Source: Streptomyces noursei ATCC 11455
Lineage (GTDB): Bacteria > Actinomycetota > Actinomycetes > Streptomycetales > Streptomycetaceae
Direction of reading: 5' to 3'
DNA: 64,000 nucleotides
NCBI RefSeq assembly: GCF_001704275.1
Contig: NZ_CP011533.1
Location: forward strand, 6,634,001-6,698,000
The position numbers were made by a program, and so were the translations under genes. Below, piece after piece: positions 1 to 7,259 of the stretch; the stretch's first letter is position 1, and every line of letters begins with the position of its first letter. Below the pieces are notes generated by a model, which did no database searches, was not told where the DNA came from, and saw only the letters and a program-made list of their open reading frames with translations.

Positions 1-2
1 GT

Positions 3-770
3 TCGGCCGCCCCGGACACCCCCGCCCCGGACACCCCCGCCCCGGACACCGCCGCCCCCGAGTACACCGCCCTGATCGCCGACACCCCCGACCTGGTCCG
101 GGCCGCCCAGCGCCTGCGCCACCAGGTCTTCGGCGACGAGCTGGGCGCCGCCCTCGACAGCCCGCTCCCCGGCCACGACATCGACGCGGTCGACGCCCTC
201 GCCGACCACCTCGTCGTCACCCACACCCCCACCGGCGCCGTCGTCGGCACCTACCGGCTGCTGCCCCCGGGCCGCAGCCGACGCCTCTACTCCGACGGCG
301 AGTTCGACCTCACCGCGCTGGACGCGGTGCGCCCCGCCCTCATCGAGGCCGGCCGCTCCTGCGTCCACCCCGACCACCGCAACGGTGCCGTCATCAACCA
401 GATGTGGGCCGCCCTGGCCCGCTACACCCTGCTCTCCGGCCACCGCTACCTCGCCGGCTGCGCCTCCGTACCGCTCGCCGACGGGGGCACCGCCGCCGCC
501 CACGCCTGGGCGCTGGCCCGCACCCGGCACGCCGCGCCGCCGGCGTTCCTGGTCACCCCGCACCGCCCCTGGGAGCCCACCGCCCCGCTGCCCGAACGCC
601 CCGCCCTCGCCCAACTGCCCCCGCTGCTGCGCGGCTACCTCCGGATCGGCGCGTGGATCTGCGGCGCCCCCGCCCACGACCCGGACTTCGGGGTCGCCGA
701 CTTCTTCACCGTCCTGGACATCGAGCAGCTCGGCGACCGCTACCGCCGCTTCTTCCTGGGGGAGCGGTGA
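3..770 (+). CDS. OlsB-like GNAT N-acyltransferase (5' end outside window)
   Basis: The frame is open from the left edge to a TGA at 768-770, so the start codon lies upstream; 255 residues are visible. After a short Ala-Pro-Asp-Thr-rich stretch comes a GNAT-type fold with the pattern of hemolysin-like/ornithine N-acyltransferases: RHQVFGDELGA, then VVGTYRLLPP, then EAGRSCVHPDHR, then YLAGCAS. In OlsB these segments form the acyl donor site, and the enzyme N-acylates ornithine to lyso-ornithine lipid. The next gene is a PlsC/OlsA-type O-acyltransferase starting inside this stop codon (GTGA overlap), the usual olsB-olsA pairing. Ornithine-lipid synthesis is therefore the inferred role. A different N-acyl substrate cannot be excluded from sequence alone. 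Confidence 0.72.
   Translation, partial: SAAPDTPAPDTPAPDTAAPEYTALIADTPDLVRAAQRLRHQVFGDELGAALDSPLPGHDIDAVDALADHLVVTHTPTGAVVGTYRLLPPGRSRRLYSDGEFDLTALDAVRPALIEAGRSCVHPDHRNGAVINQMWAALARYTLLSGHRYLAGCASVPLADGGTAAAHAWALARTRHAAPPAFLVTPHRPWEPTAPLPERPALAQLPPLLRGYLRIGAWICGAPAHDPDFGVADFFTVLDIEQLGDRYRRFFLGER
9..50 (+). repeat. 15-bp tandem repeat (about 2.8 copies)
   Basis: The unit gccccggacaccccc recurs with a 15-base period starting at 9, 24 and 39. It lies inside the reading frame of the acyltransferase and encodes Ala-Pro-Asp-Thr-Pro repeats, probably a flexible N-terminal segment. More copies may lie to the left of the window. Confidence 0.8.
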
Positions 771-1741
771 ACGGCCCCTGGGACGTCCGCGCGGTGTGCA
801 CCCCGCGCTGCGCCGCGCACACCGCCCCGCCCCTCCCGCTCCCCGGCACCGCCCGCCGCGCCACCGCGTTCGCCGGCGCGGTGGGCCGCGCCCTGACGGC
901 CGGTCCGCGGCTGGCGGACCCCGTTCGGCTCCGGGCGTACGCACGGGCGCTGTTGACGGCGCTCTCGGTCGGGCTGGAGGTCCGCGGCGCGGCGACCGGG
1001 GCGGACCCGCTGACCGTGCCCGCCGCGCCCGGTGCGGAACCGGGGGCCCGGCCGGCGGAGCGCGCCCCCGGTGCGGCCGGCGCACCGGGCACCCTGATCG
1101 CCCTCAACCACATCTCGTGGCTCGACATCGTCGCGCTGCTCGCGGTCGAACCCGCGACCCTGCTCGCCAAGCGCGAGGTCGGCCACTGGCCGCTGGTCGG
1201 CGGCCTGGCCCGCCGGGCCGGCACCCACTTCATCGACCGCACCAGCCCCCGCCGACTCCCGCAGACCGTGCGGGAGTTGTCGGCGCTGCTGGCCGCCGGC
1301 CGCTCGGTGGCGGTCTTCCCCCAGGCCACCACCTGGTGCACCGCCGACCAAGGCGCCTTCCGCCGGGCCACCTTCCAGGCCGCCCTGGACGCCGGCGCCC
1401 CGGTGCGCCCGGTGACCGTCGACTACGTCCAACACGGGTATCCCACCACGGTGGCCGCCTTCTGCGGGGACGACACCTTCGCCGCCTCGCTGCGCCGGGT
1501 GATCACCGCCAGCGGACTGACCGTGCGGGTCACCGTCCACCCGGCGCTGCCCACGGCGGGCCGGGGCCTGGACCGCCGGGCGCTGGCCGGCGCCGTCGAG
1601 CGGGTGGTGCTCGGCGGCGGCCGGGGCAACAGGCTGTGCGGCGGCAGCCGCTCCGGTGGAGCCGGCGCCTGCACCGGGGGCGCGCCCGGCGGCGTGCGGC
1701 CGGCCGACCGGCCCGGTCAGGCGCTCGGCACGTACTTGTAG
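767..1741 (+). CDS. PlsC/OlsA-like 1-acylglycerol-3-phosphate-type O-acyltransferase
   Basis: The GTG start at 767 overlaps the stop of the upstream OlsB-like gene, so the two are probably translationally coupled. The 324-residue product has the acyltransferase block I motif NHISWLD (HxxxxD) near residue 115, followed by LLAKREVGHWPLVGG and THFIDR. At the block III position, where PlsC enzymes normally read FPEGT, this protein reads FPQATTW; both Glu and Gly are replaced. Family role: transfer of an acyl chain to a lyso-lipid. Beside an OlsB-like gene the substrate would be lyso-ornithine lipid. The C-terminus is Gly-rich and low in complexity, and its last 25 bases overlap the convergent regulator gene. 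Activity is uncertain because of the altered motif. Confidence 0.8.
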   Translation: MNGPWDVRAVCTPRCAAHTAPPLPLPGTARRATAFAGAVGRALTAGPRLADPVRLRAYARALLTALSVGLEVRGAATGADPLTVPAAPGAEPGARPAERAPGAAGAPGTLIALNHISWLDIVALLAVEPATLLAKREVGHWPLVGGLARRAGTHFIDRTSPRRLPQTVRELSALLAAGRSVAVFPQATTWCTADQGAFRRATFQAALDAGAPVRPVTVDYVQHGYPTTVAAFCGDDTFAASLRRVITASGLTVRVTVHPALPTAGRGLDRRALAGAVERVVLGGGRGNRLCGGSRSGGAGACTGGAPGGVRPADRPGQALGTYL

Positions 1742-2361
1742 CCGACCCGCCGGACGGTCACGATCGACCCGCGGTGCTCGGCGCCCAACTTCCGGCGCAG
1801 CCGGGCGACGTGGACATCGACGGTGCGGCCGTCGCCGACGTGCCCGTAGCCCCAGACCGTGGTCACCAACTGGTCGCGGGTGTGCACCCGGTGCGGATGC
1901 GCGACCAGATGGGCCAGCAGCTCGAATTCGAGGTACGTCAGGTCCAGTTGCCGTTCGCGGACGTAGGCGGTCCGCTGCTCGGGGTCGATCCGGACGATCT
2001 CGTCGCCGGTCCGGGCCGCCGGGGCGGGCCCGGCGGGCGGCTGCGGCGCGGCGGGGGCCTGCTCGGCCGGGACCAGCACGAGATAGCCGACCATCGGCGG
2101 CTGACCGGGCAGGGCGGGCAGGCTGTGCTGCGGCGCCGGGAGCCAGGTCGCCCCCGAGGCCAGCAGCTCGGCGACATGCTGCGCACTGTGGCGCGCGGCG
2201 ACCGCACCGGGGGCGGCGGCGGGCTGGGGGTACCTCGCGGCGGAGGCCGGGGAGGGCAGGGCCTCGTCGGGCGCCACGGCGCGCAGCCGGTGGCGGGGGT
2301 GGGGCGGCGGGGGAACGGTGGCCGTGGCGGAACCGGCGGGAACGGTACGGAGATTGGTCAT
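1717..2361 (-). CDS. Orphan winged-helix (OmpR/PhoB-type) transcriptional regulator
   Basis: The 214-residue protein has a Pro/Ala-rich, poorly conserved N-terminal half (about 1-115) with no recognisable receiver domain. A C-terminal trans-activation (winged helix) domain follows: LDLTYLEFELLAHLVAHP, then HTRDQLVTTVWGYG, then GDGRTVDVHVARLRRKLG, then TVRRVGYKYV. These are the alpha-loop and recognition helix signatures of OmpR/PhoB DNA binding. With no conserved phospho-acceptor it is probably an orphan, like several actinobacterial regulators of this class. The 3' ends of this gene and the convergent acyltransferase overlap by 25 bases. The ribosome-binding site is weak (GAAAGAG about 11 bases upstream of ATG), so the start is less certain than the domain call. 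Confidence 0.85.
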   Translation of the reverse strand: MTNLRTVPAGSATATVPPPPHPRHRLRAVAPDEALPSPASAARYPQPAAAPGAVAARHSAQHVAELLASGATWLPAPQHSLPALPGQPPMVGYLVLVPAEQAPAAPQPPAGPAPAARTGDEIVRIDPEQRTAYVRERQLDLTYLEFELLAHLVAHPHRVHTRDQLVTTVWGYGHVGDGRTVDVHVARLRRKLGAEHRGSIVTVRRVGYKYVPSA

Positions 2362-2467
2362 CGAAGGTCAGCTCTTTCGCGCAGGGGATCGCCGGGGGAC
2401 GTCATGCGCGCGGGCAGGGCTGGGGACACCGGTCAGAGGTGTCGGAGAGGGAGGTGCGGGCCCGCGC

Positions 2468-2596
2468 TCAGTGCGCGCGGCAACACAGACGGTCGAAAGC
2501 GTGCGCCTGCCGGGACGGCCAGAACGGCTCGAGGTCGATGCGACCCGTCGCGATGTCTGTGAGGCTGGCCATGGGGCTATTGAACCAGACGGTCAC
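2468..2596 (-). CDS. Candidate 42-residue small protein
   Basis: A short open frame lies between the rhomboid-like gene and the winged-helix gene, on the same strand as both. A GTG at 2596 sits 11 bases after the rhomboid stop, preceded by GAAAGA; an internal ATG at 2572 would give 34 residues. Third-position GC is high (about 80-85%), as in real genes here. The product ends HAFDRLCCRAH, with paired cysteines and basic residues, and has IDLEPFW in the middle. The Cys-rich tail recalls short actinobacterial leader peptides, but the usual HVDL pattern of those peptides is absent. I do not recognise a family, and the gene may not be real. Confidence 0.35.
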   Translation of the reverse strand: MTVWFNSPMASLTDIATGRIDLEPFWPSRQAHAFDRLCCRAH

Positions 2597-2607
2597 TGAT
2601 CTGTCTT

Positions 2608-3351
2608 TCACACCCCGGCCGGTGGTGACGCGATCCCGCCGGGCCTCCGCCCTGCCGGCCGCCGCGCGGGTGCCGGGCGTGCCCCGACTGCCCTCCCGCG
2701 CAACGGAGTTGCGGACGGGACCGGTTGGGGGACGTCCCACCCGGTGGCCGGAATTCGCCCCCGCACGGGGATCCCCGCGGCTCCCATGCCCACCCCGAGT
2801 GCCAGCGCCGTCAGATGCCCGACGTCGGTGAACGTCCGGCCGCGGCGGACCACCGGCACCGCGCCCAGCGCCAGCAGCCCGCCGGTCGCCGCCGCCCGTG
2901 CCCCACGGTGCGGCACCGAAGCGGCCAGCGCGCCGAGGGTGGCGTAGAAGCCGTAGCTCGCCCCGACGTCCACGGCGTGCGCGGTGCCGGCCCCGCCGGC
3001 CGCCTCGGGCGCCGGCCGCGCGGCTGCCCGCCGTGCCCACCGGCGCCCGCGCAGGCCGGCGTAGACCAGCAGGCTGGCGCCGACGTGCCCGGCCGCGAAC
3101 ACCGCCGCCGCGCGCCCGGCGCCCCACCGCGCCTCGGCCGTCCCGAGCGTCGCCAGCAGCGCGGCCCCGTACGCCGCCGGCAGCGGCTCCTCCACGAAGG
3201 CCGCGCTGGTGGCCAGCGTGCCCCACCGGCCGGCGCGCAGATTGGCGACGTTGGTGGAGTGCGCCCGCAGCAGCTCCGCACGCCGTGGCACCGGCAGCCG
3301 GGCGGTGGCGTACGCCCCGCACTGCAGCGCCCCCACGTACAACGGCGTCAT
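2608..3351 (-). CDS. Rhomboid-like integral membrane protein
   Basis: The 247-residue protein has several hydrophobic segments separated by short Arg-rich loops. STNVANLRAG and then DVGASYGFYATLGAL match the pattern of the Streptomyces rhomboid-like family (STN near the first lumenal loop, D-x-G-x-S-Y-G before a helix). The serine-protease GxSG/His dyad of true rhomboids is not evident, so proteolytic activity should not be assumed. The ATG at 3351 has GGGGGA nine bases upstream. A GTG further upstream is possible. The Arg/Pro-rich last 50 residues are probably cytoplasmic. It lies downstream of glnII on the same strand but beyond a terminator, so it is probably a separate transcript. Confidence 0.65.
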   Translation of the reverse strand: MTPLYVGALQCGAYATARLPVPRRAELLRAHSTNVANLRAGRWGTLATSAAFVEEPLPAAYGAALLATLGTAEARWGAGRAAAVFAAGHVGASLLVYAGLRGRRWARRAAARPAPEAAGGAGTAHAVDVGASYGFYATLGALAASVPHRGARAAATGGLLALGAVPVVRRGRTFTDVGHLTALALGVGMGAAGIPVRGRIPATGWDVPQPVPSATPLRGRAVGARPAPARRPAGRRPGGIASPPAGV

Positions 3352-3534
3352 CCAGGGCAGTCCCCCGCGCCACGATCGGCTCCGCACCCCGCGTCCCCCT
3401 CCGCTCCCGGTCCTGCCGTCCCCCCGCCCCGACGGCGAGCGCAAGCATGGGTCCAGCGTGCCATCCGCCACCGACAGTCGGTCCGGCCGCCCGGCCCGCG
3501 CCCGCCCGCCGGGGTGCCGCCCGGACATGCGGAA

Positions 3535-3560
3535 GGGGCCGGACCCGCCGGTCCGGCCCC
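3535..3560 (-). terminator. Terminator hairpin after glnII
   Basis: A perfect inverted repeat with 11-bp arms (ggggccggacc / ggtccggcccc) and a 4-base loop lies 30 bases beyond the glnII stop. There is no clear T-run, which is usual for GC-rich actinobacterial terminators. Confidence 0.7.
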
Positions 3561-3590
3561 GCTCCACCCCCCGCTCCGGCGGGCGGTCGG

Positions 3591-4613
3591 TCACGCCTGG
3601 GCGCGCCGTTCCAGCTCCGTGCAGCAGGTGTCCACGATCAGCCGGGTCACCACGTAGGGGTCCACGTTGGCGTTCGGCCGCCGGTCCTCGATGTAGCCCT
3701 TCTTCTCGACCTCGACCTGCCACGGGATGCGCACCGAGGCACCGCGGTCCGAGGCGCCGTAGGAGTACGCGTCCCAGGGCGCGGTCTCGTGGGCGCCGGT
3801 CAGCCGCTCCTCGATGCCGGTGCCGTACTGGCGGACGTGCTCCAGCGGCTTGTCGCCCTCGCCCAGCGCCTCGCAGGCGGTGATGATCGGGTCGTAGCCC
3901 TCGCGCATCGCGCGGGTGGAGAAGTTGGTGTGCGCGCCCGCGCCGTTCCAGTCGCCCCGGGCCGGCTTGGCGTCCAGGGAGGCGGTGACGCCGTACTCCT
4001 CCGCCGTGCGGTGCAGCAGCCAGCGCGCCACCCACAGGTGGTCGGAGACCTCCAGCGGGGCCAGCGCGCCCACCTGGAACTCCCACTGGCCCGGCATCAC
4101 CTCGGCGTTGATGCCGGACAGCCCGAGGCCGGCCGCCAGGCAGCGGTCGAGGTGCTGCTCGACGATCTCCCGGCCGAAGATCTCGCCGGCGCCGACGCCG
4201 CAGTAGTAGCCGCCCTGGGGGGCGGGGAAGCCGCCGCCCTCGGGGAAGCCCAGCGGGCGGTCGCCCTTGAGGAAGGTGTACTCCTGCTCGATGCCGAAGA
4301 TCGGCTCCTGACCGGCGAAGCGCTCGGCCACCGGGCGCAGCAGGGCCCGGGTGTTGGAGGGGTGCGGGGTCAGGTCGGTGTTGAGCACCTCGCACAGCAC
4401 CAGCAGGTGGTCGCCGCCGCGGATCGGGTCCGGGCAGCTGAACACCGGGTCGAGCACGAGGTCGGAGGAGTGGCCCTCGGCCTGGTTGGTGCTGGACCCG
4501 TCGAAGCCCCACCGCGGCAGCGAGCCGCCGTCCGTCAGGATCTTGGTCTTGGAGCGGAGCTTGGCGGTCGGCTGGGTGCCGTCGATCCAGATGTACTCGG
4601 CCTTGATGGTCAC
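3591..4613 (-). CDS. glnII: Glutamine synthetase type II
   Basis: The 340-residue product has the eukaryote-like type II length, against about 470 for GlnA. It starts MTIKAEYIWIDG and contains LPRWGFDGSST, FGIEQEYTFLKGDRPLG, GINAEVMPGQWEFQVG and NGAGAHTNFST, the nucleotide- and glutamate-binding segments of GSII. It condenses glutamate and ammonia to glutamine with ATP in the cytoplasm. GSII lacks the adenylylation loop of GSI and is generally not under GlnE control, so transcription is the main control point. A full GlnR box lies 69 bases upstream of the start codon. In Streptomyces GSII supplements GlnA under nitrogen limitation. Confidence 0.97.
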   Translation of the reverse strand: MTIKAEYIWIDGTQPTAKLRSKTKILTDGGSLPRWGFDGSSTNQAEGHSSDLVLDPVFSCPDPIRGGDHLLVLCEVLNTDLTPHPSNTRALLRPVAERFAGQEPIFGIEQEYTFLKGDRPLGFPEGGGFPAPQGGYYCGVGAGEIFGREIVEQHLDRCLAAGLGLSGINAEVMPGQWEFQVGALAPLEVSDHLWVARWLLHRTAEEYGVTASLDAKPARGDWNGAGAHTNFSTRAMREGYDPIITACEALGEGDKPLEHVRQYGTGIEERLTGAHETAPWDAYSYGASDRGASVRIPWQVEVEKKGYIEDRRPNANVDPYVVTRLIVDTCCTELERRAQA

Positions 4614-4681
4614 GGGGTCCTCTTATACGGGTCGGTGCGGGTACGCGTGCGGGGCGTACCGGAGCACTCTCGCAACAGGCC

Positions 4682-4719
4682 GTTTCCCGTCCGTTGCCCA
4701 TATGTGAACCGCAGGTTAC
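4682..4719 (-). promoter_or_regulatory. GlnR box upstream of glnII
   Basis: Read on the minus strand, four half sites are spaced exactly six bases apart: GTAAC-n6-TTCAC-n6-GCAAC-n6-GAAAC. This matches the published actinobacterial GlnR consensus gTnAC-n6-GaAAC repeated twice. It predicts activation or repression of glnII by the orphan nitrogen regulator GlnR. The rest of the 415-base gap (4614-5028) holds the glnII leader and the promoter of the divergent ligase gene; I see no further gene there. Confidence 0.85.
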
Positions 4720-5028
4720 CCAGTCGGACATCCTCTGATTCTGCGACTATTCGCCACAAAACGCCTGGCATTCCATGCCCGCGGTGCTCGGTCATGCTCC
4801 CGCAGTCACCCCAGAACCTCAAGTTCCGTATCCGGCCGGACAGTTCGGCGGCGCCGTCGCCCGTCGTGGCCGTGGCCCCCCTCGCGCGGCCGTATCCGAT
4901 TTCAGCCACCCCTCATAACCCCAAGTGCATATCCACATGGCGCATTTGGTCGTGGAAGGCATGACCGACCCCGCCTAACGTCGCAACCGACCGGCACCCC
5001 GCGTGCCGCCTTCCCGAAGGAGCCCGCC

Positions 5029-6612
5029 ATGACCGCCGCGCCCACCGACGCCCCGCCGTTCACCAGCTACGTCGACACCCTCCTCACCGTCTTCGCCCGC
5101 GACCCCGACCGCTCGGTCGTCACCTCGGCCGACGGCCAGGACGTCACGGCCGGCGACCTGCACGCCACCGTCCACCGCATGGCCGCCGTCCTGCGCACCC
5201 ACGGCGTCGATCGCGGCCGCACCGTCTCCGTCCTCAGCCGCAACCGCCCCGAGGCGCTCGCCGCCCGTTACGCCGTCAACCTCCTCGGCGCGCGGGTGGT
5301 CCTGCTCTACGAGGGGATGGCCGCCGAAACCCTGTCCCGGATGGTCGAGAGCGCGGAGACCGTCCTCCTCCTGGTCGACCCCGACCTGCACGACACCGCG
5401 CGCGCCCTCCTGGACGGCTGCACCGGCTCCCGCCCCGAGGCGATGACCTTCGGTCCGCCCCCCGGCGACGCCGCCCCGCTCGGCCCCGACCTGCTCGCCG
5501 CCGGTGCCGCCCTCCCCGTCACCCCGACCGTCGCCGGCGCGGTCCGCCCCGAGGACGACTGGTGCATCCGGCACACCGGCGGAACGACCGGCATCCCCAA
5601 GGGAGTCCGGATGACGCACGGCCCGTTCGCCGGGATGATCGCCCAGCTCGCCGACAGCGGCGCCGGCGAGCCGCCCCGTCTGCTGGCCTGCACCTCGCTG
5701 GCCCACATGGCGGGCATCATGGCCGACGTCACCCTCGTGGCCGGCGGCAGCGTCGTCCTCCACCGGGACTTCGACCCCACCGCCGTCCTCGCCGCCATCG
5801 CCCGCGAACGCATCACCCAGCTCTGGCTGCTGCCGCCGCTCCTCTACCGCCTGCTCGACGACCCCACCCTCCCCACCACCGACCTAGGTTCCCTCACCCG
5901 CATCCTCTACGGTGGCTGCACCGCCTCCGCGCCCCGGATGCGCCAGGCGGCCGAGGTCTTCGGGCCGGTCCTCTACGGGTGCTACGGCCAGTCCGAGGCG
6001 ATGGCGATCACCCAGGCCGGCCCCGCCGACCACGCCGACATCCGCATCGACGCCCCGATGACCGTCGGCCGTCCGATGCCCGGTGTGACCCTCGCCATCC
6101 GCGACGCCGAGGGCCGCGACCTGCCGCCGGGGGAGCCGGGCGAGGTCCACGTCCACTCCGCCGGCGCGATGCGCGGCTACTGGAAGCGCCCCGACCTCAC
6201 CGCCCAGGTCCTCCGCGACGGCTGGGTGCACACCGGTGACGTCGGCTACCTGGACACCGACGGCCGCCTCTACCTCGTCGACCGCCTCAAGGACGTGATC
6301 ATCGTCGTCGGCGGCCACGTCCACCCCTCCGAGCTCGAAGACCTCCTCCACACCCACCCCGCCGTCGTCCACGCCGCCGCCTACGGCGTCCGCACCCCCG
6401 ACGAAACCGAGGAGGTGCACCTCGCGGTCGTCCCCGCCCCCGGCCACGCCGCCGACGAGGTCTCCCTCACCGCCCTGCGCACCTTCGTCACCGCCCACAA
6501 GGGCGCCCTCTACGCCCCCACCGCCGTCCACCTCCTCGACACCATCCCGCTCACCCCCGTCGGCAAGCCCGACAAGAAGCTCCTTCGCGCCCGCCCCGTT
6601 CCCACCCCCTGA
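5029..6612 (+). CDS. AMP-forming acyl-CoA ligase (ANL superfamily)
   Basis: The ATG has an AAGGAG site eight bases upstream. The 527-residue protein shows the adenylate-forming motifs in order: the P-loop HTGGTTGIPKG (residues 182-192), YGQSEA (A5), GWVHTGDVGYLD (A7), DRLKDVI (A8 hinge), and the catalytic Lys near the end in TPVGKPDKK (Lys513). It activates a carboxylic acid with ATP and transfers it to CoA. Length and the single-domain layout fit fatty-acyl or aryl-acid CoA ligases rather than NRPS domains. There is no carrier or synthase gene nearby to fix the substrate. It is divergent from glnII and probably monocistronic. Confidence 0.9.
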   Translation: MTAAPTDAPPFTSYVDTLLTVFARDPDRSVVTSADGQDVTAGDLHATVHRMAAVLRTHGVDRGRTVSVLSRNRPEALAARYAVNLLGARVVLLYEGMAAETLSRMVESAETVLLLVDPDLHDTARALLDGCTGSRPEAMTFGPPPGDAAPLGPDLLAAGAALPVTPTVAGAVRPEDDWCIRHTGGTTGIPKGVRMTHGPFAGMIAQLADSGAGEPPRLLACTSLAHMAGIMADVTLVAGGSVVLHRDFDPTAVLAAIARERITQLWLLPPLLYRLLDDPTLPTTDLGSLTRILYGGCTASAPRMRQAAEVFGPVLYGCYGQSEAMAITQAGPADHADIRIDAPMTVGRPMPGVTLAIRDAEGRDLPPGEPGEVHVHSAGAMRGYWKRPDLTAQVLRDGWVHTGDVGYLDTDGRLYLVDRLKDVIIVVGGHVHPSELEDLLHTHPAVVHAAAYGVRTPDETEEVHLAVVPAPGHAADEVSLTALRTFVTAHKGALYAPTAVHLLDTIPLTPVGKPDKKLLRARPVPTP

Positions 6613-6763
6613 ACCGGGCGTCGGACCACCCCCTCCGGCCGCGCCCCGAAACCCCCGCCCGCACACCGGCAAATCCCCCCTGGCCAGGGGCTTTTGTCAG
6701 TGCCCGGCAGTAAAATGGGAACCAGTAAGTGAGGGTTCACCAAAGCTCCAGGAGGTCCGCCGG

Positions 6764-7036
6764 ATGGCTGCTGCCACACTCATGACGAAACCCCTCCCGG
6801 CCCACCCGCTGCCCAAGAAACCGCTCCCCGCCGGATGGCCCCGCGAGCGGTACGAATCCCACAACCGCCGCCTGAAGGCCATGCGCCTGGCCATAGCCCT
6901 GCTCGACACCGGCGTCTACCGCCCCGAGCACGCCACCAACACCAAGATCCGCACCACCGCTCTCGCCATCGGCGTCCACCACCCCTCCGACACCACCTGC
7001 CGCCTCGTCCGCGCCCTGATCTACGACAACTGCTGA
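6764..7036 (+). CDS. Small basic protein of unknown function (90 aa)
   Basis: A strong AGGAGG lies eight bases before the ATG. The product begins with a Lys/Pro-rich segment (TKPLPAHPLPKKPLP), then an amphipathic, Arg-rich region (RERYESHNRRLKAMRLAIALLDTGVY) and a C-terminal part reading IRTTALAIGVHHPSDTTCRLVRALIYDNC. The second half has helix-turn-helix-like spacing, and the protein is basic with no membrane segment. I do not recognise a named family; nucleic-acid binding is only a guess. A TAAAAT hexamer at 6711-6716 could be a -10 element. It stands between the acyl-CoA ligase and the kinase-MFS gene, in the same orientation as both. Confidence 0.7.
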   Translation: MAAATLMTKPLPAHPLPKKPLPAGWPRERYESHNRRLKAMRLAIALLDTGVYRPEHATNTKIRTTALAIGVHHPSDTTCRLVRALIYDNC

Positions 7037-7247
7037 CCCCGCCCGCCCGGTTGCCCCGACGGCCGGCCCGGAACGCCACGCGCCCCGGGCCGGCGCACGT
7101 CGGTCCCGGCCGCGCGGCCGCTTCCGGGCGGTGGCGGTGGGGCAGCGGGGCGGTCTCCCTCCCCGCGGCGATGCGGAGTTCGAGGCTCCGCGGTAGGAAG
7201 GATGCGGAGGAAGCGCGGAATCCGGTGCCGCGTCCCGTGGCGTGGAT

Positions 7248-7253
7248 TACCTT
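7248..7253 (+). promoter_or_regulatory. Putative -10 element, leaderless start of kinase-MFS gene
   Basis: TACCTT ends six bases before a GTG at 7260, and no ribosome-binding site precedes either that GTG or the upstream in-frame GTG at 7242. This is the layout of a leaderless mRNA. No convincing -35 is visible. Confidence 0.4.
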
Positions 7254-7259
7254 GCCTCC

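Noticed and set aside
385..2562. Long plus-strand Pro/Arg/Gly-rich frame
   Set aside because: It runs out of frame across the acyltransferase genes and opposite the regulator, and has no domain signature or ribosome-binding site.
4610..4909. 99-residue frame upstream of glnII
   Set aside because: It spans the GlnR box and promoter region and has no coding bias.
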